Assembly: GCA_021774015.1 (NCBI GenBank)
Contig: JAJFJO010000365.1
Location: forward strand, 1-6,202
Origin: Gammaproteobacteria bacterium
GTDB taxonomy: Bacteria; Pseudomonadota; Gammaproteobacteria; Coxiellales; Coxiellaceae
Length of the DNA stretch: 6,202 bases
Direction of reading: 5' to 3'
A program made the position numbers and the translations under genes. The stretch's first letter is position 1. Every line of letters begins with the position of its first letter. The notes below the pieces were generated by a model. The model saw nothing but the letters and a program-made list of their open reading frames with translations. It was not told the DNA's origin and ran no database searches. Shown piece after piece: positions 1-6,017 of this stretch.

Positions 1-532
1 TATCCCGCTTGTTAAACTGCAAGACAACTCCATGCTGCAAATGAAAATTAACGCGCTAGAACAAGAAGGCTACGCGAAAACCATATCAAAACCCGAGTTG
101 GTTGCTTCCAACCAACACCCTGCCGTTATAGAAACCGGCGAGGAAGTGCCGTATCAACAAGCTACTATCAGCGGCGCCACCAGCGTAACGTTTAAAAAAG
201 CAGTTTTGAAGCTCAAAGTGTTACCTCAAGTAATGCCTGACAAACGTATTTTACTCAATATAGACATGAACCAAGATAAAGTGAGTAGCTTTACCGTACA
301 AGGTGTGCCGGCGATCGATACGCAACATCTCAGCACCCAAGCTCTCATCAAAAATCAACAAACCATCGTGTTAGGCGGCATCTATCAAACAACCCAAGGT
401 CGCCAACATGAGGGCGTACCTATTTTAAGTAGAATCCCTTTACTAGGTGCATTGTTTCGGCAACGCGAAGCGACACACCGACAGCGGGAACTACTGATTT
501 TCATCACACCAACATTGGTTTTGCCAAAATGA
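1..532 (+). CDS. pilQ: PilQ/HofQ-type secretin, C-terminal fragment
   Basis: This is the C-terminal end of an outer-membrane secretin, the ring-shaped channel through which a type IV pilus (or a DNA-uptake pseudopilus) passes. The reading frame is open from base 2 with no start, so the gene is cut by the left edge; the ATG at 32 is internal. The secretin core is visible: an SNQ...VPY segment (nt 107-154), the VLGG strand (about nt 368-379), the family signature VPILSRIPLLGALF at nt 416-457, and the closing strand ELLIFITP at nt 488-511. The protein ends three residues after the TLV of the last strand, without the C-terminal pilotin-binding (S) domain found in many type II secretins; this fits PilQ/HofQ. 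The 45-nt gap to aroK and the following aroK-aroB-damX order match the gammaproteobacterial pil-aro locus. HofQ-like competence use cannot be separated from true pilus use without the upstream pilMNOP genes. Confidence 0.9.
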   Translation, partial: IPLVKLQDNSMLQMKINALEQEGYAKTISKPELVASNQHPAVIETGEEVPYQQATISGATSVTFKKAVLKLKVLPQVMPDKRILLNIDMNQDKVSSFTVQGVPAIDTQHLSTQALIKNQQTIVLGGIYQTTQGRQHEGVPILSRIPLLGALFRQREATHRQRELLIFITPTLVLPK

Positions 533-577
533 CCAAATACACTTGCAGCAGTTAGGATAAATGTGTATTAATACCGC

Positions 578-1135
578 ATGTCAAAAGAACACAACATTTA
601 TCTTATCGGTCCCATGGGTGCAGGCAAAACCAGCGTTGGTCAATTGCTGGCAAAACGTACGCATCGAACGTTTTATGACTCAGACATTGTGATCACTGAA
701 CGAACAGGGGTGTCCGTAAGCTGGATATTTGAAGTGGAAACAGAAGCTGGATTTCGTAAGCGTGAGGCTGAAGTCATTGCGGACCTTACTCAACTACATA
801 ATATCGTACTCGCCACTGGCGGTGGCGCAATCATCACCCCCAGCAGCCGAGAACCATTACAAAATACAGGAATGGTCGTTTATCTTAAAGTGTCCTTGGA
901 AGAACAACTTAGTCGTACTGCTCGCCGCAAAGGGGGCCGTCCATTAATCGAAGAAGTTGACGATCGGGAAGCTGCATTGCGGCATATTAATCAGGAACGC
1001 GAGCCTATTTATGAGAGTATGGCAGATTTAACGTATGACACAGACAGGCTCAGCCCGAATAAAATTGTAGAATGCATCATCAACGATATTACAAAACTTA
1101 AGAAAACCACACCCAACGAAACAACGACGAAATAA
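578..1135 (+). CDS. aroK: shikimate kinase
   Basis: Cytoplasmic shikimate kinase phosphorylates shikimate with ATP to shikimate-3-phosphate, the fifth step of chorismate synthesis. The 185-residue product shows the P-loop GPMGAGKT at residues 11-18, the shikimate-binding DSD at 34-36, FRxxE with R60, the GGG loop at 81-83, the lid motif RPLI at 121-124 and the ReP(I)Y motif with R141. All expected functional residues are present and the length is normal apart from a short polar tail. An in-frame stop at 569-571 rules out any longer start, so ATG 578 is the first possible one. The only Shine-Dalgarno-like AGGA (554-557) lies 20 nt upstream, unusually far. The gene ends in TAATG, where the last A is the first base of aroB. 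AroK rather than AroL is inferred from the location next to aroB. Confidence 0.97.
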   Translation: MSKEHNIYLIGPMGAGKTSVGQLLAKRTHRTFYDSDIVITERTGVSVSWIFEVETEAGFRKREAEVIADLTQLHNIVLATGGGAIITPSSREPLQNTGMVVYLKVSLEEQLSRTARRKGGRPLIEEVDDREAALRHINQEREPIYESMADLTYDTDRLSPNKIVECIINDITKLKKTTPNETTTK

Positions 1136-2205
1136 TGATAACTATTCCTGTCACTCATCAACACGGTCAATACCCTATTTATATGGGTAAAGATTTACTC
1201 AACTCTGAACCACTGTTCTCAAAACATATTATTAGCACACAAGTGATGATTGTCACCAATGACACCATCGCCGAATATTATTTGGATACCTTAAAAAGCA
1301 GCCTATCACAGTATCAAGTTGATCATGTCATCCTGCCCGATGGTGAGCAATATAAAACACTAGAACACTGGTCACACATTTTAGATACCTTAATAGGAGG
1401 GGGCCATCATCGCGATACCACATTAATTGCATTAGGCGGTGGCGTAGTAGGGGACATGACAGGCTTCGCTGCCGCATGCTTTCAGCGGGGCGTTGCATTT
1501 ATTCAAGTTCCAACAACTCTACTATCACAGGTTGATGCGTCTATTGGTGGCAAAACGGCCGTTGATCATCCCGCAGGGAAAAATTTAATTGGTGCATTTC
1601 ATCAGCCACAAGCCGTAATAACCGATATCACAACACTAAAAACATTAGATGAGCGTGAATTTATTGCCGGCCTTGCTGAGATTATTAAAGCGGCTATTAT
1701 TTGGGATGGTGAGTTTTTCACGTGGCTGGAAAAACATATTGATGCCGTGCTCCAACAAAAACCAGATGAACTTATTTATACTATCGAGCATGCCTGCCTT
1801 ATAAAAAAAAATATTGTAATGCAAGATGAGCGCGAGCATGGTGTGCGTGCTTACTGCAATTTAGGGCATACTTTTGGGCACGCCATTGAACAAAACCTAG
1901 GATATGAAGCCTGCTTGCATGGCGAAGCTGTCGCGATAGGGACACGTTTAGCTGCAGATTTGTCTGCGCGTATTGGTTGGCTGAATGAAGATGAACATAG
2001 CCGCATTCTTGCTCTATTAAAAAAGGCTCACCTCCCCATCGATTTGCCCAGCGACATTGACCCTCAAACCATGCTTGCTGCCATGTGGAATGATAAAAAA
2101 ATATTAAACAATACATTGCGCTTGGTGCTGATACAATCGATCGGCTCGGCTGCTATATACGAAGAAGCTAACGAAAACCAACTTATTCAAATACTCAGCA
2201 AGTGA
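1135..2205 (+). CDS. aroB: 3-dehydroquinate synthase
   Basis: AroB converts DAHP to 3-dehydroquinate, the second step of the shikimate pathway, using NAD+ and a divalent metal in the cytoplasm. In the 356-residue product I see DGEQYK at 69-74, the nucleotide-binding GGGVVGD at 101-107, PTTLLSQVDAS at 126-136 followed by IGGKTAVD, and GKN at 148-150. The three metal ligands are E182 (GLAEIIK), H245 (NLGHTFGHAIE) and H262 (HGEAVAIG), offset by two from the E. coli positions. The length is typical. The start overlaps the aroK stop by one base (TAATG) and has no visible Shine-Dalgarno, so translation probably depends on ribosomes finishing aroK. A run of nine A lies in codons 223-226 (nt 1803-1811). 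Confidence 0.97.
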   Translation: MITIPVTHQHGQYPIYMGKDLLNSEPLFSKHIISTQVMIVTNDTIAEYYLDTLKSSLSQYQVDHVILPDGEQYKTLEHWSHILDTLIGGGHHRDTTLIALGGGVVGDMTGFAAACFQRGVAFIQVPTTLLSQVDASIGGKTAVDHPAGKNLIGAFHQPQAVITDITTLKTLDEREFIAGLAEIIKAAIIWDGEFFTWLEKHIDAVLQQKPDELIYTIEHACLIKKNIVMQDEREHGVRAYCNLGHTFGHAIEQNLGYEACLHGEAVAIGTRLAADLSARIGWLNEDEHSRILALLKKAHLPIDLPSDIDPQTMLAAMWNDKKILNNTLRLVLIQSIGSAAIYEEANENQLIQILSK

Positions 2206-2212
2206 CACATAC

Positions 2213-2974
2213 ATGAATACGCCCAAAGATGATAATAAACAATCAGAAGATAGCAATCTATCAAGCTCCAAACACACCGTTGGTTCAGTCATTGATAAAA
2301 TTCTTGAAGAACACAGTGTCAAGCTAATCGCTGTTGTTGGCCTTATTATATTGTGCTTTTTTATGAGCTGGTTTTTCAACAACTCAGAGTATTCTAAAAT
2401 CAATCCACCTAAAATTTTCTCACAACCAGCGGTCCAATTACCCGTGCCGAGCAAAGTTAGTTCTAAGCAAGCAGACCCGAGCTCTAAAAAAATACGCACA
2501 CAATGGGAACCCAGCGCCACCCAAACGCTAGATACATTAACACAGCAACTCAAACAGGCAAAAAAAGATATCGCCAAAACATTTCCTGACACAGCTCCAG
2601 TCAAACAAAGTATTATTAAGAAAAAAGTAGGGGTTGTAAAAAATCTAAAAAAACCATCAAAACAATTAGCAAGCCCTCCCACTTTAAAACTCATTGTGAA
2701 AAAACACCCCAGGCAGTCAATGAAACATTCCGCCATGAAGAAAGCCTATGTTTTACAGATAATGAGTAGCAACAGTCCAAAGGGCCTGCAGCGCCTTATC
2801 CAAGCACAGCATTTGCAACAACAAGCACGGATTATCACTACGCAATATAAAGGCAAAACATGGTATATATTAGGGTACGGGCATTTTCAGACTCATCACC
2901 AAGCCAAACATGTGCTTCACGCTTTGCCTGCAGCCATTAAAAAAATGCACCCCTGGGTACGGCCTATTTATTAA
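2213..2974 (+). CDS. damX: DamX-like SPOR-domain inner-membrane protein
   Basis: A bitopic membrane protein whose periplasmic SPOR domain should bind denuded glycan strands at the division septum; this role is known for the family and not shown here. The 253 residues divide into a short polar cytoplasmic tail (1-36), one transmembrane helix (about 37-55), a strongly basic, Lys/Pro/Ser-rich periplasmic linker (about 60-172) and a C-terminal SPOR domain (about 177-253). The SPOR part begins AYVLQIMSS, has the central KGKTWYILGYGHF (214-225 region), then a Q/A-rich helix and the ending LPAAIKKMHPWVRPI, which closely resembles E. coli DamX (LPA...NPWA.P). It is much shorter than enterobacterial DamX (about 430 residues), mainly in the cytoplasmic tail. 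It starts 7 nt after aroB without a clear Shine-Dalgarno, so coupling to aroB is likely. Its stop overlaps the stop of aroE on the other strand. Confidence 0.88.
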   Translation: MNTPKDDNKQSEDSNLSSSKHTVGSVIDKILEEHSVKLIAVVGLIILCFFMSWFFNNSEYSKINPPKIFSQPAVQLPVPSKVSSKQADPSSKKIRTQWEPSATQTLDTLTQQLKQAKKDIAKTFPDTAPVKQSIIKKKVGVVKNLKKPSKQLASPPTLKLIVKKHPRQSMKHSAMKKAYVLQIMSSNSPKGLQRLIQAQHLQQQARIITTQYKGKTWYILGYGHFQTHHQAKHVLHALPAAIKKMHPWVRPIY

Positions 2975-3792
2975 GACCCACTGCGTAACAACTCAATCAC
3001 TGGCTTAGTTTCCGGATACACGCCACGCCACACATAAAACGATGCGGCCGCTTGTTCAACCAACATACCCAAACCATCAATACAACACTGTGGATTAAAC
3101 TGTTTCGCCCACTCTAAAAAAGGCGCGCCTTGCTTGCCGTACATTAAATCATAACACCAAGTGTGTTCGCCAATAAGACTTGCTGGCAAATTAATTTCAT
3201 TCCCTGTATAGCCTGCGCTAGTTGCATTAATAATTAAATCATAGGGGGCGTGACCCTCTAATGCGTCAAAACCAACCCCTATAATCATGCCCTTGCTTGC
3301 AAAATCATTCGCGATATCAATCGCCTTTTGTTCCGTTCTATTAGCAACAAAAACTTGCGATGGCGCATGAGCTAAGATGGGCCCAACGATTAAACGTGCC
3401 GCACCACCCGCACCTAGAATTAAGATTTTTTTCGCTCGCAAGGGGTAGTGCATATTATTGGTGATGTCTTGTGTAATACCCGTGCCGTCAGTGCTGTCTG
3501 CATACACAGTTCCATCCTCTAAAAACTGCAGCGTATTAGCAGCGCCAGCCTCTTTTGCTAAGTCGCTATGTGTATCAGCCAGCTCAAATGCCTCAATTTT
3601 AAATGGCAATGTCACATTACAACCCCTGCCACCGCTTGCAATAAAATTTTTCACTGTATCTGAAAAACCATCCAAAGGTGATTCAAGAATAGTGTACTCA
3701 ATATCATGCCCACATTGCTTAGCGAACTCGCTGTGAATTTTTGGAGATAAACTATGTTTAACTGGGTGTCCAATGACCGCGTATTTATCCAT
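2971..3792 (-). CDS. aroE: shikimate dehydrogenase (NADP+)
   Basis: AroE reduces 3-dehydroshikimate to shikimate with NADPH, the fourth step of the shikimate pathway. Counting from the ATG at 3792 gives 273 residues, the usual length. The substrate-binding SLSP is at 14-17, NVTLPFK at 59-65 with catalytic K65, N86 in AGAANT, catalytic D102 in STDGTG, the Rossmann loop GAGGAA at 127-132 and the NADP-phosphate motif NRT at 151-153; K65, N86 and D102 fall at the same numbers as in E. coli. A GTG at 3810 would add six residues, but the ATG at 3792 has AAGG (3801-3804) eight bases upstream and gives the standard N-terminus MDKYAVIGHP. The start lies inside the end of dacB (8-nt overlap), so aroE is probably translated from the dacB message. 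It is the last gene of its run and converges on damX. Confidence 0.96.
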   Translation of the reverse strand: MDKYAVIGHPVKHSLSPKIHSEFAKQCGHDIEYTILESPLDGFSDTVKNFIASGGRGCNVTLPFKIEAFELADTHSDLAKEAGAANTLQFLEDGTVYADSTDGTGITQDITNNMHYPLRAKKILILGAGGAARLIVGPILAHAPSQVFVANRTEQKAIDIANDFASKGMIIGVGFDALEGHAPYDLIINATSAGYTGNEINLPASLIGEHTWCYDLMYGKQGAPFLEWAKQFNPQCCIDGLGMLVEQAAASFYVWRGVYPETKPVIELLRSGS

Positions 3793-5251
3793 GTTGAGAA
3801 CCTTGCGCACTTACCAATAACGCACAAATATCATTTTCTAATTTAATATAAGGCTTACGCGGTTTTACAAAGCCATTAATCATAATAACAAAGGATACAT
3901 TACCATTGTGCTTGCTGCGCACAAACCCCGCCAAAGACGTTACACCCGTCATCGATCCGGTTTTAGCACGGATACGTGCACCCCGACCAAACTCTAATAA
4001 GCGCCACGCTAAAGTACCATCTTTTCCAGCAATGGGCAGCGAATGAATTAAAGGACCACTAACAATTGAGCTGTGAAAAATATAATATAGCAACTGGCTG
4101 AGCTGTTTTGGCGACACTAAATTGTAACGAGATAAACCCGCACCATCTGCCATTAAATTTTGTTTGAAATTAACTCCAGTTAACGGTGCTAGAATTTTTT
4201 CTAATGCACGCAAACTATTTTGCCAAGTACCTGCAGAGCGAAAATACGTTTCACCTAATTTTTTAAACAATGAGTTGGTGGTCAAGTTATCCGAGTCTTT
4301 CAACATTTCTTTTAATATTTTCTTCAAAACCGGTGAGTAATGCACTGCGATTACGCTAGCCTCTCTTGGCGCTTTTTTCACAGCAACACGCCTGCCATAA
4401 GCAATCCCGTTTTTTTGCAATTGCTGTTTAACTAGCGCCTTAGTAAACTTCAGCACATCACGAATCGCTAATGTTCGACGCTGCTTTTTATAACGCTGTG
4501 TCAAACAACCACCCAATGTATAGTTATTAAGGTCGTCACTATAAATAACCAACGGGCACTTTTTTCGATACGTGCTTGTCGTAATCATATGATTTGCAAA
4601 GTGAGCAACACCCATCGGCAAATCCGCCTTCAATATTGGATGTGCACCTAACGTTTTAGCCGGATAAAAATGTAACGTAAATTTATTGCGATTAATAATA
4701 ATGGTGTCCAGTGGCGCAGCAAAACTATAACTCAAATCATCCCAAATCCAGCCTGGCGGATAAGGCACGTGGTTGTAATCCGTATTATCAATATAGACGC
4801 GCCCATCAATCGTTCTAATACCCTGATTCTTAAGCTTGCTAAGCAATTGACTTACATCCTTTGCCTTCAATTCAGGATCACCGGTGAATTTAATATAGAC
4901 ATTTCCCTTAAGCACACCACCAACCACACTGCCGGTTGTTAAAACCTGCGTTGTAAATCGGTAGCTGGGTTTTAAATAAGATAATGCGGCAGCTGCAGTA
5001 AATAATTTTTGCACACTGGCAGGAGTAAATAAGAACGTTGAGCGGCGGGCATATAATGTTTGATGATTTTTCATGGATTGAACCATTAAACCGATACTAA
5101 GGTTACCACCATGCGCTTTATTAAATTGGTTAAGCAGCGTGTTAATACCTGCCCTGATTGTATACTGACTATAATCAACCGATTTTGCCATAACAGAAAA
5201 ACAGCTCACACTAAGCGCTACCACAAGCATCCATTTAAGTTTTTTTATCAC
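3785..5251 (-). CDS. dacB: D-alanyl-D-alanine carboxypeptidase/endopeptidase (PBP4, peptidase S13)
   Basis: A periplasmic class C penicillin-binding protein that removes the terminal D-Ala from peptidoglycan side chains and cuts D-Ala-mDAP crosslinks. The 488 residues start with a signal peptide (KKLK, hydrophobic 8-20, likely cleavage after VMA, residue 22). The active-site motifs are all present: S79-V-Q-K82 (SxxK), S320-D-N322 (SxN) and K430-T-G432. Other family landmarks are GDPEL near 124-128, GWIWDDLSYSFAAPLD near 167-182 and DGAGLSRYNLVSP at 369-381. The length is close to E. coli PBP4 (477). The start is a GTG overlapping the TGA of the upstream membrane gene (GTGA, 5248-5251), with GGAAGG (5262-5267) ten bases upstream. 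An ATG at codon 8 would lose the basic end of the signal peptide. Its stop lies inside aroE. Confidence 0.96.
   Translation of the reverse strand: MIKKLKWMLVVALSVSCFSVMAKSVDYSQYTIRAGINTLLNQFNKAHGGNLSIGLMVQSMKNHQTLYARRSTFLFTPASVQKLFTAAAALSYLKPSYRFTTQVLTTGSVVGGVLKGNVYIKFTGDPELKAKDVSQLLSKLKNQGIRTIDGRVYIDNTDYNHVPYPPGWIWDDLSYSFAAPLDTIIINRNKFTLHFYPAKTLGAHPILKADLPMGVAHFANHMITTSTYRKKCPLVIYSDDLNNYTLGGCLTQRYKKQRRTLAIRDVLKFTKALVKQQLQKNGIAYGRRVAVKKAPREASVIAVHYSPVLKKILKEMLKDSDNLTTNSLFKKLGETYFRSAGTWQNSLRALEKILAPLTGVNFKQNLMADGAGLSRYNLVSPKQLSQLLYYIFHSSIVSGPLIHSLPIAGKDGTLAWRLLEFGRGARIRAKTGSMTGVTSLAGFVRSKHNGNVSFVIMINGFVKPRKPYIKLENDICALLVSAQGSQHG
3801..3804 (-). promoter_or_regulatory. Ribosome binding site deciding the aroE start
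   Basis: AAGG on the - strand lies eight bases before the ATG at 3792, within the last codons of dacB. The alternative GTG at 3810 would lie upstream of this site and has only a weak TTGGTAA before it. This favours the ATG as the aroE start. Confidence 0.6.
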
Positions 5252-5847
5252 GATTTCTTCGCCTTCCTTTTTTCATACAGCATAATAAGATAAACAATAC
5301 CGGCTACCACTAGAAATAGAGGAATCATCATGACAGATAAATAAGCTTCAACATATGACGCAGCACCTGCAAACACCATCAACGTCACACCGATAAACAT
5401 AAAAGCTGCACTAGTGTAAACACCCGCAAGAAAAACAGCCAATGCCAATAAAATCAACGTCACTAAACCCGCTTGCACACTACCCATTACACCAGAGTCT
5501 ACAAACAATGATGTGATGTAAATAGCAAGCATTAGACCCAACCAATGCAAAAGTTGATGCCAGAATGTACTTGTATGAATTTTATGTTCGCCACGATGAC
5601 AATACCAAAACAACCAAATGCTTAGAATTGCGTACGACAGCGCCATGATGCGACTATAGACCCAATAGCCTGAACTGTGCAAGTCCATAATGATTAGACC
5701 GATAAATGCCAACGCTAACATAATAAAACAGACGAACAGGCGTGCTTTCCAAAGTCGGTTTAAGTGTGAATGCTGATGCTTAGAAGCAATTTTTCCTTTG
5801 ACGCTATCGCTAACACCATCCTTATTTTTAGCTACTGTGCTGCCCAT
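5248..5847 (-). CDS. Uncharacterised six-helix membrane protein, first gene of the dacB-aroE run
   Basis: I do not recognise this family. From the ATG at 5847 the product is 199 residues: a polar, Lys/His/Ser-rich cytoplasmic-looking tail (1-35, with HQHSH near 24-28), then about six hydrophobic segments near 36-54, 63-83, 97-115, 122-142, 144-166 and 168-190, ending in a basic tail (EKRKAKKS). No catalytic or transporter motif stands out. A GTG at 5889 would add 14 residues but lies within the proposed -10 region and has no Shine-Dalgarno, so I prefer the ATG, although its own ribosome site (AGTAAAG) is weak. The TGA overlaps the dacB GTG by four bases, which implies cotranscription and coupled translation with the peptidoglycan carboxypeptidase. 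A cell-envelope role is only a guess from this position. The reading frame is well supported by length, hydrophobic pattern and spacing; the function is open. Confidence 0.8.
   Translation of the reverse strand: MGSTVAKNKDGVSDSVKGKIASKHQHSHLNRLWKARLFVCFIMLALAFIGLIIMDLHSSGYWVYSRIMALSYAILSIWLFWYCHRGEHKIHTSTFWHQLLHWLGLMLAIYITSLFVDSGVMGSVQAGLVTLILLALAVFLAGVYTSAAFMFIGVTLMVFAGAASYVEAYLSVMMIPLFLVVAGIVYLIMLYEKRKAKKS
5262..5267 (-). promoter_or_regulatory. Ribosome binding site for the dacB GTG start
   Basis: GGAAGG on the - strand, within the last codons of the upstream membrane gene, ends ten bases before the dacB GTG at 5251. A second purine stretch, GAAGAA (5255-5260), is closer at three bases. 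Either would support the GTG as a real start despite its overlap with the preceding stop. Confidence 0.5.
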
Positions 5848-5885
5848 CTTTACTGCACATTCCCTGTTAATAAAAACAGTAAAAC

Positions 5886-5914
5886 ACACTACAAGCTTGA
5901 GCTATTGATGTCAA
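5886..5914 (-). promoter_or_regulatory. Candidate promoter for the membrane protein-dacB-aroE run
   Basis: On the - strand a consensus -35 TTGACA (5914-5909) is followed after 17 bases by TAGTGT (5891-5886), a weak -10 matching three of six positions. Transcription would begin near 5879, about 30 bases before the ATG at 5847. The perfect -35 and good spacing argue for it; the poor -10 argues that it may be weak or need an activator. The -35 lies within an inverted repeat. Confidence 0.4.
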
Positions 5915-5920
5915 TGCTCA
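5898..5920. promoter_or_regulatory. Inverted repeat over the -35 box, possible operator
   Basis: On the + strand the left arm TGAGC-T-ATTGA (5898-5908) and the right arm TCAATGCTCA (5911-5920) are complementary over ten pairs, with one extra T in the left arm and a 2-base centre. The right arm also forms a perfect 11-base palindrome with the following bases (TGCTC-A-GAGCA, 5915-5925). The centre is too tight for a good RNA hairpin and no T-run follows, so a protein-binding site is more likely than a terminator. It covers the TTGACA of the - strand promoter. No regulator can be named. Confidence 0.35.
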
Positions 5921-5981
5921 GAGCAATGGCCTTTTGCTAATATATTATTTTTTGAAGAGTGCTAATTCCAAAATTTTCCTC

Positions 5982-5987
5982 TATAAT
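5982..5987 (+). promoter_or_regulatory. Consensus -10 box upstream of the small secreted protein gene
   Basis: A perfect TATAAT lies 30 bases before the ATG at 6018, which would give a leader of about 24 bases. No good -35 is visible 16-18 bases upstream (the bases there read TGCTAA or similar), and there is no TG extension. Either the promoter relies on an activator or the -10 is a chance match in AT-rich DNA. Confidence 0.4.
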
Positions 5988-6007
5988 GGTAATTATTCTA
6001 CAAGAAA

Positions 6008-6012
6008 AGAGG
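6008..6012 (+). promoter_or_regulatory. Strong ribosome binding site
   Basis: AGAGG, continuing an A-rich stretch, ends five bases before the ATG at 6018. It is the clearest Shine-Dalgarno in the window and supports the start of the gene that runs off the right edge. Confidence 0.7.
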
Positions 6013-6017
6013 TCGTT

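Noticed and set aside
1645..2116. Two open frames on the - strand within aroB
   Set aside because: aroB is complete with all metal ligands; these antisense frames have no recognisable motif or ribosome site.
2104..2736. Long open frame (210 codons) on the - strand opposite damX
   Set aside because: It lies antisense to a well-supported SPOR protein, its translation is Cys/Leu/Phe-rich without domain logic, and it runs across the aroB-damX junction. It is best explained as a shadow of Lys/Gln-rich damX codons.
2949..2958. Small inverted repeat ACCC-CT-GGGT near the end of damX as a terminator
   Set aside because: Four base pairs with a 2-base centre cannot form a stable hairpin, and no T-run follows.
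3458..3736. 92-codon frame on the + strand opposite aroE
   Set aside because: It is antisense to a fully conserved AroE region, including K65 and D102, so it is a shadow.
5186..5251. Possible lipoprotein signal in DacB (Cys17)
   Set aside because: The residues before Cys17 are SVS, without the Leu/Val/Ile expected at -3, and a normal signal-peptidase I site follows at VMA. A soluble periplasmic PBP4 fits better.
5935..5966. Direct repeat TGCTAAT (5935-5941 and 5960-5966)
   Set aside because: A 7-base repeat in an AT-rich region of this size is expected by chance, and there is no further extension of similarity.
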